Source: a virus. From it: 64,000 nt of DNA. Shown piece after piece: positions 37,129-47,400 of the stretch; the stretch's first letter is position 1; each line of letters opens with the position of its first letter. Under the pieces are notes generated by a model that saw nothing but the letters and a program-made list of their open reading frames with translations, had not been told where the DNA came from and ran no database searches. The translations under genes were made by a program, and so were the position numbers. The stretch spans positions 16,436-80,435 of the IMG/VR virus record IMGVR_UViG_3300042434_002493; one strand, given 5' to 3'.

Positions 37129-38997
37129 ATGGAGCAGGCCAACGTCACCCTCAACCTCCAGACGCAGGACTCCCACCTGCGGCTCGCGAGACTGGCCCTC
37201 GACTCCGCCACCGTGCGGCAGAGCTGGGCCGCCCTCCCCGCCGACGTTCGACAGGCCCACAACGAGCTTTTCCGCCTGACCCAGGAGCAGACGCGACTCG
37301 GGCACCTGCGCAGCCAGGAGCGCCAGAGCGTCGAGATGCACTTGGGGTACGTCAACCAGCACCGCGACCGGGTCCGCAGCCAGGCCGAGGAACTGCGGCA
37401 GACGATGGAGTCGCACGACAGGTTCGGCGACTTCCGCAAGAGCGTCAGCGCCGGCACCATCGACAAGGACGTCCGCTCCGACCCTGCGCTGGCGCACCTT
37501 CAGGCCCTCGACAACGAGGCGCGCCACTTCGAGGGGCAGGCCCAGGTCATCGGCCAGACGCAGCAGGTCTTCGGCCGGTACGGGCTGAGTCCCGACTTCA
37601 ACATGGGCAACGCCGCAGGCTACTACGGCCGGCGCGCGATGTTCGGGACCAACCAGGATGGCAGCCCCCGCACGCCCGGCGAGTGGGCCACGAAGGGCGC
37701 TTCGGAGACCTTCGGCCGGATGCGCAACACGGCCCGCCAGGCCGCCGGCATCTTCGCCGCCTTCGAGGGGATCAGCCTCATCACGAACAGCATGCGCGCC
37801 TTCGAGGAGCGCGCCGAGACCGTTCAGCGTCTCGGCACTTCGATGGGCGCGAACTTCGGCGAGGTCGGCACCCGACTGGGCCTCTTGCGCGACGTCTTCC
37901 GGTACTCCCGCGCCGAGATGGTCCCGGCCATGCAGGAGTTGGCGCACCACATGGGCAGTCTGTACGACTCCCCCGCGGTGCTGCACATGGCCCGCGTGAC
38001 CGGCATGGACCCGGCAGCGGTGGCGAGCATCGCCGGCAAGGCCCACCCCTACGGGCACATGGACTACAACCTCGTTCAGCGCATGACCAACTTCGCCGGG
38101 ATGGGTTCTCGCCGGCAGATGGCCGTGCAAATGTGGAGCGCCGCTCAGGGGACGCTGGGGCCGGGCTACTACGAGACGCCCGACGACGCCGCGGCCCGGT
38201 ACGTCGCCCTCACGTCTCGCGCGATGGGGGAGCCCTACCAGAGCGAGCGCGGCGCCGAGTTCGTGCAGCGGTTGATCTCCGGCGTGCGGGCGCCCGGCGG
38301 GCAGATGATGCACGCCCTGAAGATGAACGCGGTGCGGGGCCTGAAGGTGCCCGGCCTCGACATGGACACCAACAGCTACCGGGGCATGCGCGCGGCCCTG
38401 GAGACGGGCGGGCCCGAGGTCCTCGAAGCCCTGTTTCGCATGAGCACGCAGCAGGGCGGCACGGGCGAGATCGGCGCGGAGTTCTTCCAGCAGGCCACCG
38501 GCCTTTCGACCATCGAGAGCGACCGCCTGTTCCAGGACATGCAGAAGGGCGGAGGCCGGATGCCGACCGGCGCAGCGATCCGCCAGGCGCCCGACATGCG
38601 AGACACCTGGAAGCAGGTCACGAACGAGACCTTGAATCCCGCGTGGCGATCCGCCGGGATCAAGACGGGCATGGAGAGCGTGCACGAGGAGGTGGGTCAG
38701 TACGTCGTGCCCATCGCTCAAGATTTCCGGTCGGCGATGGTGGACTTCCTGGGGGGCCTGACCCGGACGGGCGACATCCTTCTGAGCCTGAAGAACGCCA
38801 TGGGCCACCTCACAGGAGATCAAGCGTCGTCGCCCTACACCATGCCCCTGTTCCACGCCATGCAGGCCCTCAACAGCGACAGCCTCATGGGGTTCCTCAC
38901 TCGCGAGATGGCAGCCGGCGGCGCGGCCCACGGTTACGACGCCTGGGAAGGCGCAAAGCGCGCCTGGAAATCGGCGTTCGGAGGATCGAAGCCATGA
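37129..38997 (+). CDS. Second tape-measure-like structural protein
   Basis: A 622-residue, mainly helical protein with coiled-coil character in the first 180 residues (LRSQERQSVEMHLGYVNQ; RVRSQAEELRQTMESHD). A hydrophobic helix follows (RQAAGIFAAFEGISLI, near 205-220). Later parts are amphipathic. It looks like another tape-measure or ejection-type tail-lumen protein. Two long helical genes in tandem at this spot may together set tail length. Assignment is from composition and position. Confidence 0.5.
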   Translation: MEQANVTLNLQTQDSHLRLARLALDSATVRQSWAALPADVRQAHNELFRLTQEQTRLGHLRSQERQSVEMHLGYVNQHRDRVRSQAEELRQTMESHDRFGDFRKSVSAGTIDKDVRSDPALAHLQALDNEARHFEGQAQVIGQTQQVFGRYGLSPDFNMGNAAGYYGRRAMFGTNQDGSPRTPGEWATKGASETFGRMRNTARQAAGIFAAFEGISLITNSMRAFEERAETVQRLGTSMGANFGEVGTRLGLLRDVFRYSRAEMVPAMQELAHHMGSLYDSPAVLHMARVTGMDPAAVASIAGKAHPYGHMDYNLVQRMTNFAGMGSRRQMAVQMWSAAQGTLGPGYYETPDDAAARYVALTSRAMGEPYQSERGAEFVQRLISGVRAPGGQMMHALKMNAVRGLKVPGLDMDTNSYRGMRAALETGGPEVLEALFRMSTQQGGTGEIGAEFFQQATGLSTIESDRLFQDMQKGGGRMPTGAAIRQAPDMRDTWKQVTNETLNPAWRSAGIKTGMESVHEEVGQYVVPIAQDFRSAMVDFLGGLTRTGDILLSLKNAMGHLTGDQASSPYTMPLFHAMQALNSDSLMGFLTREMAAGGAAHGYDAWEGAKRAWKSAFGGSKP

Positions 38998-40511
38998 GCA
39001 GCTCGCGCGTGCGCACAACCTGGTGCCAGGTGCGCATCATCACCCCGCAGATCGGCGTCGGCCCGTCTGAAGAGTTCACCTTTCGCACTGGCCGCTCCGG
39101 GCCTCTTCGGCAGGTGACGACCAACAGCAACACCGAGTCGTGGTCCGGCTCATTCACGTTGCAGTTCGCGCCCGAGGGCATCGGCAGCGGCGAGGCCATC
39201 GCCGCCCGCGTGCCGCCCTACAGCCTGGTGATCATCGAGGCAGGCAGTTCCGAGGGCGAGGGCGACGACCCGACACTCATGGTGGGCCTCACGAGCCCGG
39301 CCGACTCGTCAGAGACCTACGGGCCGAGCCCGCAGCGCAGCTTGACGATCTCCGGCCGCGGCATCGAGTGTGTGCTCGAAGACGCGAAGGTCTGGCACGC
39401 CCCCTACCTCGAAGGCCAGAGCATCGACGCATTCCTCGACCGCACAGTGCGTCCCGCCTACCTCGACGACCTGACCGGCACGCTCACATGGGCCCGTGGC
39501 TTCTGGGGGGGCGCCATCGACCCGCGCGAGGCCATGCTGCGCATCCTGCTCTACTATCTCGGACACCGCGCGACCGGCGTGGTCTCGCTACTCCTGCCCC
39601 AGGGATACCAGCTTCGGCGACTCCTGGTGCCCGGCACGCTCGATTCGCTCCCCGGAGGCATCGAGGCGTGGGCGCCCGTGCTGGACACCATCGGCGACAT
39701 CGTGCCCGCGGTGCGCGTGCTGGCCACCCTCACGACCGCGCCGCAGATCCCGCCCAACTGGACGATGCTGCGCCCGGACTTCAAGATCCTGACCTCGCAA
39801 TTGTCGCCGCAGCCCGGCGACATCGTGAACATGCTCCGCCAGGTACACGACAACACGTTTCACGAGCTGTTCGTGCGCCACGAGGACGGGGCCGCCCGCA
39901 TCATCCACCGCACCCGCCCGTTCCTGCGACAGACACCCACGGTGGGCGCGTCAGCGTTCGCCCCGGGCGTGACCGACCTCCCCACGGTCCACATCGGCGC
40001 CGACGACCTGCGCGCGATGCAGCTCCGCCACGGCGTCGAGCCGGTATTCAACCTGTTTTATGTGACGCCGGCCGCCGGCACCACGTTCAATTGGGAGAGC
40101 TTCAAGGCCCTCGTGTCACCCTCGTTTTGCGGCCGCTCCGACGAGCCCGCGTTCGTCGGACGCTACGGCGTCCGTCCCTTGGACGTGCAGAGCCCGTACA
40201 TCAGCGCGGACAACGAGAGCGACCCCAACACGACCCCCGAGATCATCGAGATGGCGAAGGACATGGCCGAGACCCTCCGCGCCTGGTACTCGCCGCACCC
40301 GTCGATGAAGCAGGGCCGGATCAGCGTCCGAGGCCGGAGCACGATGCGTCCGGGCGTCCGCGTCGTCCGCGACGCCGTTGGGTCCAGGCCGGCCGAGGAG
40401 TTCTACGCGACCGCCGCCGGCCATACCATCGACCTGCACACGGGCGAGTGGAGCGCCACGCTCCAGATCACTCGCGGGTGGCCGCTCCGCAGCCAGGAGA
40501 TCACGCCATGA
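38994..40511 (+). CDS. Probable baseplate hub protein (gp27/gpD-like)
   Basis: A 505-residue protein whose ATG overlaps the previous stop. Location directly after the tape-measure genes and length fit a hub protein of the phage T4 gp27 / P2 gpD group. The sequence opens with a beta-barrel-like strand set (WSGSFTLQFAPEG; YSLVIIEAGSSEGEGDD) and has a second half suited to another barrel (ISVRGRSTMRPGVRVVRDAVG). The final part (FYATAAGHTIDLHTGEWSAT) is characteristic of hub proteins. Not verified by search. Confidence 0.6.
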   Translation: MSSSRVRTTWCQVRIITPQIGVGPSEEFTFRTGRSGPLRQVTTNSNTESWSGSFTLQFAPEGIGSGEAIAARVPPYSLVIIEAGSSEGEGDDPTLMVGLTSPADSSETYGPSPQRSLTISGRGIECVLEDAKVWHAPYLEGQSIDAFLDRTVRPAYLDDLTGTLTWARGFWGGAIDPREAMLRILLYYLGHRATGVVSLLLPQGYQLRRLLVPGTLDSLPGGIEAWAPVLDTIGDIVPAVRVLATLTTAPQIPPNWTMLRPDFKILTSQLSPQPGDIVNMLRQVHDNTFHELFVRHEDGAARIIHRTRPFLRQTPTVGASAFAPGVTDLPTVHIGADDLRAMQLRHGVEPVFNLFYVTPAAGTTFNWESFKALVSPSFCGRSDEPAFVGRYGVRPLDVQSPYISADNESDPNTTPEIIEMAKDMAETLRAWYSPHPSMKQGRISVRGRSTMRPGVRVVRDAVGSRPAEEFYATAAGHTIDLHTGEWSATLQITRGWPLRSQEITP

Positions 40512-41353
40512 TGATGCCCGACCCCGCCCGCTTGATGCTCACCGTGCGCTTGGCGCGCGTGCTGCGCGTGAAGGCCGGCGAAGGCCGTTCGCCTGGACAG
40601 AAAGCGTCCCAGTGGATCGTGGACCTCGAAGACCTCGACTCCGGGGCCATCGTGGTCGGGGCCCTGGTGGTCGGCAGCCGGCGGCCAATCGCTACGTCGA
40701 AGACCCGCGCGAGCATCGGGGTCTACACCGCGCTCGCGGGAAACTCCGCGAAGTGCGTCTTCTGGGCGCTCACCTGGCCGTCGTGCAGCAAGCGCGACAT
40801 CGCGAGTCACGACCTCCTCGACGAGCACGAGACCATCACCTTCCACATCGAGCGCGGGGCCCGGTCGGGGAACACGGCCTACACGATCAAGAAGCCGGAC
40901 CTCGACCGCTCCGACGACAACGAGTTCGAGGCCGGCCAGGTCTACCAGCGCGACTACATGCAGGAGCGATACCTCCAGATCCTCGCCGACAAGGAGGGGC
41001 GCGGCGTCTCGTTCGAGATGCTCGGAGGCAGCCGCCGCATGGCCCGCGCAGGCACGACCGACGAGGGCGGGAAGGGCGACTACGTCCAGATCGACGCCGA
41101 GACCTCGCCCAACTTTGCCGCGTGGATGACGTGGGTCACGAGCGCGATCACCGCGTTGTCGGGCGTCTCCCAGGGTGGTGGCGGTCCCATCCCGCCCGCG
41201 GTCATTCCCCCGTTTCCGACTCTGGGGCCCGATGGCAGCCCGGCGGGCGACCCCGTGCCCGCGGTAGACGGAGCCGAACCAGGGCCGCCGCCGGTCGGCG
41301 CGAGCGTCGTCGGCGCCATCGTCACCGGCTCACCCAGCACGAGAGGGAAGTAA
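40508..41353 (+). CDS. Baseplate-region protein (possible spike/hub accessory)
   Basis: A 281-residue protein coupled to the hub gene by an ATGA overlap. The first 210 residues are beta-rich and may form an OB-like barrel as in baseplate spike proteins (ASQWIVDLEDLDSGAIVVGALVVG). The last 70 residues are a Pro/Gly-rich tail (GGGGPIPPAVIPPFPTLGP). The usual gpV glycine repeat is not evident. Spike is possible by position only. Confidence 0.4.
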   Translation: MMMPDPARLMLTVRLARVLRVKAGEGRSPGQKASQWIVDLEDLDSGAIVVGALVVGSRRPIATSKTRASIGVYTALAGNSAKCVFWALTWPSCSKRDIASHDLLDEHETITFHIERGARSGNTAYTIKKPDLDRSDDNEFEAGQVYQRDYMQERYLQILADKEGRGVSFEMLGGSRRMARAGTTDEGGKGDYVQIDAETSPNFAAWMTWVTSAITALSGVSQGGGGPIPPAVIPPFPTLGPDGSPAGDPVPAVDGAEPGPPPVGASVVGAIVTGSPSTRGK

Positions 41354-41357
41354 GGCC

Positions 41358-43259
41358 ATGCCCGGCTACCTCGACCAGGCCGCAGCCATCCTCGGACTGA
41401 CCAAGCCGAAGAAGGTCAACCCCGCCGCGTTCGACCCGTTGGCGCCCAACCGACGCGGCTACCCCCTGCACATGGAGTTCCGCCTGGTACAGCGCCAGCC
41501 GTGGAAGATCGTGCGCGCCCACCAGCTCGAAATGGTCGTCAACAGCTACCAGCGCATCCCCGAGGTGCGCGCGACGATCCACCCCACGGCCGGCGGGTTC
41601 CATGTGGACATGCCCGAGGGTGACGCGCGGGGCCTCGTGCATTACATCATCCAGGGTGTCGCCGGCCTGTGGCCGGGCGGCAGCCGGCCGGGGCACGCAG
41701 AGACCGGGAAGGGCGACGGGCAGGCCCAACTCTACGCCCTGCAAGCCCTCTTCGACGACTACACGCAGGGCACCATCGACGGGCGCCCCCGCAGCGAGTT
41801 TCAGTTGGAGTTTTTGAACTTCGACGAGCCCGTCACCGCCACCGACCGCGTCGGGCACAGCGCCTACATCATCATCCCCGAGCGCAGCCTGGTCGAGACG
41901 ACTCGCAGCTCCGCCCGACCGCAGGTGTGGACGTGGACGCTGCGGATTGCCGGTCTCGCCGAGGCCAAGGGCGAGGCTCACGCGGTCAAGCGCGACAAGG
42001 AGAAGAAGCGCAACTGGCTCGAAAAGGGCCTCGCCTTCCTCGACGCCGTGGATACGTTCACGACGCGGTACAGCTTCGGTGCGATGTTCTCGAAGTACCA
42101 GCGCCTCATGGCGCCGTTCGTCCGCGTCCAGGACAGCATCGGGAGAACCGGCGACTTCGTCGAGGGGTGGGCCTCCGGCGCGAAGACGTTCGTGGACTAC
42201 CACAAGGCCATGTTCGACCGGACGGCGACCGACCTCAGCGGTCTCGTGGCCGTGTTCACCCGCGAGGAGTTCGACGCGAAGGCCGCGGCCGGTGTGCGCG
42301 TGCGACTGGGCCAGACCGGGCCCAACAGTCGATTCCAAGGCGGCATGGCCCGCGGCGTGGACCAGATGCGCCGCAGCGTGGACCGCGTGCGCTTCGGCGC
42401 CCGCGTGCAGATCGGGCAGACGTCGGCCGGACTCCAGTCCCCAGGAGACGAGATCGGTGCCCGCGGGATCGACAGCGCCGCCCGAGGCCCCGCCGGGCCC
42501 CTGGAGGCCGCCGCCCAGTCTACCGCGCTCATGGCCCGCGACAGACTCAACGGAACGCCCCGCGCCGCCCAGGCGGGGCGCGCGCTGGCCACCGTGGCCG
42601 CCGTCGTCCGGCCGGGGGACACCATCGAGCAGTTTGTTCCACCGGGCTTCACCATCTACGACGTGATCCGCGCGAACCCCGGTCTCGTCTGGCCGTTCGT
42701 GGACGGCGGGCGCCTGCGACCGGGCGGAGGCGCCCGCCCGACCGATCCGCGCGTCGAGTGGACCGCCTACGTCGGCGACCAGATCCTCGTGCCGACCACA
42801 GAGGGGCCGCCGCAGACCGTGTCCGGGCAGGACTCGCCCCAAGCCGCGCGCGCCCGGCGCCTCGACACGGCCGACGAACGCATCTTCGGCCGCGACCTCT
42901 ACATCGACTCCGAGACGCGATCCCTTGAGTTCGACCCGGCGGCCGGCGACCTGCGCACCGTCGGGGGGGCCCCCAACCTGGTGCAGCGCCTCGAAACGTT
43001 GTGCCTGATCCCGATGGGCAGCCTCACCTACGCGCCCGACATCGGCAGCCTCATCGGCGCCGAGGGCGCGGGAGCATGGTCGAGCGACATCCGCCGCCGC
43101 GCGCTGGCGCTGGCGACCGAGCGCACACTCCGGCAGGATGCGGGCGTCGAGCGAATCGACAGGGTGACGGTGCATCAGGCCAACGGCCAGACCGTCATCG
43201 ACTTCCAGGTGGTAGCGATCTCCGGTGCGGCTTTGGGCCGTTCCGGCTTGGCGGTGTGA
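41358..43259 (+). CDS. Baseplate protein fusing a LysM-like module to a gp25-like wedge
   Basis: A 633-residue protein with a GGAAGTAAGG ribosome site. Residues 1-210 look like a tail-hub region, with a hydrophobic strand-rich core. Residues about 417-478 resemble a LysM/gpX-type module (VRPGDTIEQF, ending DQILVPT). Residues about 510-633 match the T4 gp25 / P2 gpW wedge family (FGRDLYIDSETRSLEFDP, then RRRALALATERTLRQD). Gp25-like proteins are normally about 120-130 residues and separate, so this is a fusion. It would connect the tail hub to the baseplate wedges. Confidence 0.65.
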   Translation: MPGYLDQAAAILGLTKPKKVNPAAFDPLAPNRRGYPLHMEFRLVQRQPWKIVRAHQLEMVVNSYQRIPEVRATIHPTAGGFHVDMPEGDARGLVHYIIQGVAGLWPGGSRPGHAETGKGDGQAQLYALQALFDDYTQGTIDGRPRSEFQLEFLNFDEPVTATDRVGHSAYIIIPERSLVETTRSSARPQVWTWTLRIAGLAEAKGEAHAVKRDKEKKRNWLEKGLAFLDAVDTFTTRYSFGAMFSKYQRLMAPFVRVQDSIGRTGDFVEGWASGAKTFVDYHKAMFDRTATDLSGLVAVFTREEFDAKAAAGVRVRLGQTGPNSRFQGGMARGVDQMRRSVDRVRFGARVQIGQTSAGLQSPGDEIGARGIDSAARGPAGPLEAAAQSTALMARDRLNGTPRAAQAGRALATVAAVVRPGDTIEQFVPPGFTIYDVIRANPGLVWPFVDGGRLRPGGGARPTDPRVEWTAYVGDQILVPTTEGPPQTVSGQDSPQAARARRLDTADERIFGRDLYIDSETRSLEFDPAAGDLRTVGGAPNLVQRLETLCLIPMGSLTYAPDIGSLIGAEGAGAWSSDIRRRALALATERTLRQDAGVERIDRVTVHQANGQTVIDFQVVAISGAALGRSGLAV

Positions 43260-43260
43260 C

Positions 43261-44436
43261 ATGGCGGACCTCAAAACGCGAACCGACGACGAGATGCGGG
43301 ACGACGCGGTCAACGCAGTCATCGCCCAGACCGACGGCGTGACCGACCTCAACCCCCACGCCGTACTGACGATGCTCGCGGGGGCGATGGCCGGCGAGGT
43401 GGCCGGCGTCCAGGTGGGCGTGATCGAAGCGATGGCCCGCTTCTACGTCACCACCGCGGAGGGCGTCGCCCTCGACCGACGCCTGGCAGACTTCGGCCTC
43501 GTCCGCACGCCGGCCCGTGCTTCTTACGGCCGGGTGACGTTCCGCCGCGCCGACGACGCCAACCTCGACTTCGAGATCGCCATCAGCGCCGGCTTCCGCG
43601 TCTCTGCCCAGACCTACAACGGCGTGCAGGTGATGTACACGGTGCGCGAGGCCGCGGTCATCCCGGCGAACGCCGCTTCGGTGTCCGTCGTTGTGGACGC
43701 GGTGCAGGCCGGACGCGAGGGCAACGCCGGGTCCGGCGCCATCGACACCCTGGTGGACGCCCCCCCGAACGGACTCGGCACGGTCACAAACCTTTCGGCA
43801 TTCACGTCGGGGCGAGACCTCGCCACCGACGAAGAGTTCCGCGCCGCGTTCTGGGCGTTTTGGGATGCCCGCCGCCGCACGACCCCGACGGCCGCCAAGT
43901 ACGGCGCGGCTACCTACTCCGAGACGGGCGCAGACGGCGTCACGCGCGAGCCGGTCGCGTCCGCAGCCATCGTCGAGTACCTCGACGCGGTCGGCCCCGA
44001 CAACGTCGCCATGGACGTGCTCATCATCGGCCACGGCGCCGACGCCGAGAACCCGGGCCTCACCGACCAGCAGGTCGCCAACGTGCAACTCCGCATCGAC
44101 GGCTACACCGACTCCGAGGGCGTCGAACAGGAGGCGTGGCGCCCCGCGGGGTGCAAGGCCCGCGTCATGGTCGCCTCGCGGCAGGCCATGGACATCCGCG
44201 TTCGCCTCGACCCAACCCCCACCGCGCCCGCCACCCTGCGGGCCCGCGTCCGGCAGGCGTTCAGCCTGGCCATCGCCGCACGGCCCATCGGGGCGCCCGG
44301 TGCGATCAAGATCCTGTACGACACCCTCGCCCAGTTCAGCGCGGACCTGGACAACGCCACCATCATCGAGCCCGCGGGCGACGTCGTCGTCGGCCCCACG
44401 GTCAAGCTCGTCCCCGGCGCCATCGAGGTGCTGTAA
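43261..44436 (+). CDS. Baseplate J-like wedge protein
   Basis: A 391-residue protein following the gp25-like gene, as gpJ does in phage P2-type clusters. Its N-terminal half (YVTTAEGVALDRRLADFG, RASYGRVTFRR) and the central strand set are typical of the baseplate J family. The end (FSADLDNATIIEPAGDV) also fits. It joins the wedge and forms the ring that triggers sheath contraction. The ATG follows the upstream stop by one base; the stop overlaps the next ATG (TAATG). Confidence 0.8.
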   Translation: MADLKTRTDDEMRDDAVNAVIAQTDGVTDLNPHAVLTMLAGAMAGEVAGVQVGVIEAMARFYVTTAEGVALDRRLADFGLVRTPARASYGRVTFRRADDANLDFEIAISAGFRVSAQTYNGVQVMYTVREAAVIPANAASVSVVVDAVQAGREGNAGSGAIDTLVDAPPNGLGTVTNLSAFTSGRDLATDEEFRAAFWAFWDARRRTTPTAAKYGAATYSETGADGVTREPVASAAIVEYLDAVGPDNVAMDVLIIGHGADAENPGLTDQQVANVQLRIDGYTDSEGVEQEAWRPAGCKARVMVASRQAMDIRVRLDPTPTAPATLRARVRQAFSLAIAARPIGAPGAIKILYDTLAQFSADLDNATIIEPAGDVVVGPTVKLVPGAIEVL

Positions 44437-47400
44437 TGCCGCGCTGGCGCCGCTACCGACGATCCGACCAGGTCAACGACTTCGCTCGCGACTTGCCCTT
44501 CAACGGCCGGGCCCGCATCCCATACCCGCCCGTCGAGGCAGATGCCGATTTCGTGACCCCCGACGGCGTCGAAGGGTGGCATGGGTATGGCGCGGACGGG
44601 TGGTATCGGGCGGACGGCCGCAAGGTCGAGGCCGAGGTGAGCGAGGAGTTTTTCGACGACAGTTGGCCGTTCAACACGAGCAAGTGGACCATCACGACGC
44701 CGTCGAACTGGTTGACCGCCTACGGGACCGGCCTCGCCGCCACGACGGGCGGACTGAGCGCGAGCACCTGGCAGTCACGCGCGAAGCGGTGGGATCTACG
44801 GGGCGACTTTTTCCTGCGCCTGGTGATCCGCGCCCCCAGCATGCGCAACGGCAGCCTGGACGCGACCGAGGGCGCCGACAACGCCGTCTGGTTGGGCGTG
44901 ACGCCCCGGAGTGACTCCGGCGGGTTCGTCCGGGTGAAGCAGTATTTCGGGAAGGTGGACAAGGGTTTCGCCGTCGAGGTGGATGGCGACGCCTTTTCGG
45001 GCGACACGCAGATCGACGGCGACTTCCCGCCTATCGTCTGGTTGGAGCTTCAGCGCAGCAACGGGCAGATCAGCGCGCGCTACCGGGACGCCACGCCGGG
45101 GCAGCCTCCGGGCGACCCGGTTGCCTTGTTCGGCCCTGTCGCCTTGCCCGGCATCGTCGAGGTGGACTTCGGCGCCCGGAACGCCAGCAGCAGCGGCCCG
45201 TGGGGCTGCATCTTCAACGCCTTTCGCGTGTTCCACGGCTCGCACACTTACAGCCCCGTCGCGAGTTGGCGCCGCGAGACGACGCACGGTTCGGTGCTCG
45301 ACCTGTTCCCCGGCGACCAGCTCGACCCGGACCTCTACACCGTCGAGACCACGGGCACCGCGACAGCGGCGCCGATCCCCGGCGTGGACGCAGCCCCGGG
45401 CGCCGGACTGCGCATGCACTGTGCCGGAGGGACCGCCACCGTCGAGACCCGGCCAATCCACGGCGACATGGCCGCCCAGATCGAGGTGACACTCGCGGCC
45501 GAGACGTTGAGCGCCAACAACAGCGGCGTGGCCATCGGCCTGCACGCTTACGTCCCCATCGCCGACGCGACCCTGCGCGTCGAGGTGCGCACGGGCGACA
45601 CAGGCGTTCTGACCGCCCGCATCGACTACGCCGGAGCCGAGGACCCCGAGGCCGAAGCGGAGATCGACGTCGATGCCGACATCGCGTTGATCCTGCGCAT
45701 CGAGCGCCAGGCGACCCTCACCTTCTGCGCCATCTACGGCCGCAACGGCCGAGAGATCGTCAGCGCGCGCGTGACCGACCTGCCCACCCTGCCCACCCAC
45801 CTGCGTTTCCACCAGGCGCAGCAGAGCGCGTCCGACCCAGTCACAGCTCACGTCCGCCGCTTCCACGTCACGAGCCCGTGGGCCCTGCGCATGGAGGCGT
45901 GGCCGGCGACGACCTACGCGACCGCAGCCAACGCCCACCCCTACGAACTGTCCGTGCTCACCCAGGCGAGCGACGTCACGCTCATCGACCCCGAGACGCG
46001 GGCGACCGCGTGGGCGATCTACGCCTGCAACGAAGCCGGCGAGGCCATCGAAGACGCCGAGCGCCCCGCGATGCAGCCGGGGCAGATCGGCCGGCCTTAC
46101 TTCGACCCCCGAGAGGTCGCGCTCTGGTTGCCCGTCACCGAGCCAGGCAGCACGACGACGGGCGCGTTCGTCGAAGTGAACCTGCGCGAGGACCTCATCC
46201 GCAGCCACACGCACGACGGCGTCGAAGAGTTCGTCGGCCGCGTGGGCCGCCGCCATTGGGGACTCGGGTACACCGCCGGCACGACCACGGTGCCACGGCC
46301 GCCGGAGGGCGCGCCCGTCACCTTCCATCGGCTCACTACCGCACGCGGCGACCTCTTGCTCTGGGCGACGAAGACCGGCGGAGTCTCCGCGTGGCAGTAC
46401 CTCGCCGGAGACTGGCGCGAAGCCGGCGTCGCCGTGGACGCCACCGACGACGACCCCGACCTCACCTTGCCCTTCGAGGTGGGCGACGTCCGCGTCTACT
46501 CCGAGAGCCCGAACGCTGGGATCGTGGTCTCCGCGCTCGCGTTCGGCGTCGAGCGGGTGATCTGCGTCTACCGCGACCTCGAAATGCTGATCGACGGGGG
46601 GCTGGTTCTCGCGCCCGCCAACCGCCACGCCCACGCCAGCTACGGGGGCGCGGACCCTGACGCCCGGTGGGCGTCACGCGAGGCCGCAGGCCGCTCGGGG
46701 CCCGCGCCGCACGCCCGCCTGAACGGAGACGCCGCAGACGGCGGGGCCCCGCTCCTGGACGTCATCGTGCCGCCCGCGCATGCTCTCCCCGATGGCGACG
46801 GCCTACCGCTCATCGCAACCGTCCGCCCGCTCGCCGTGACCCTGATCCAGGACTCCGAGGTTCCCGCCGACGCGCCGGTCGCGAGTTGGGGCACCCCGGA
46901 CGCGCCCGAGCCCGTGGCCCATGCCCTTGTCCGTGCGCCCACGAGCGCGGCCCTCTCCCCGCGCGCCGACATCGAGACCCGCGCCGGTTACCTGGCCGTC
47001 GGCGAGCGTCTCTCCGAAGGGTTCGGTTACCTGACCACGATCTCGCTCGCCCAGGGGAACGTCCGGCAGCGCCTCACGCCGGCAGGCATCGACCCGAGCA
47101 TGGCCTCGACCGGCTCCGCGGTGTCCGGCCTGGTCTCGCTCGGAGCCCCACCCGACACGCTCGCGGGGTGGCGCATCGCCGCGGGGTTCTCCCGGTTCAT
47201 CCAGACGAGGCCCGGAAGCGGCATCGGGATCGGCGGCGGGGTCGTCATCGTGCTCAAGCCCACGCTGGTGCTCGAATACGACGTCTACGCCGTGAACGCG
47301 CCCGACGGCGAGACGTACCCGCCCAGCGGGCCCCACATCGGCGGGGACCGGGTCGGGCTGGTCGGATACGACTGGACGGGCGAGGAGCGCGTCTACACGC

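Noticed and set aside
36876-38993. Long upstream extension of the hub gene's reading frame
   Set aside because: It runs through the tape-measure genes in another frame and is Arg/Pro-rich. The real start is the coupled ATG at 38994.
40508-41353. Calling this gene a gpV-type spike outright
   Set aside because: Position fits, but the tip metal-binding HxH and glycine-repeat barrel features are not visible.
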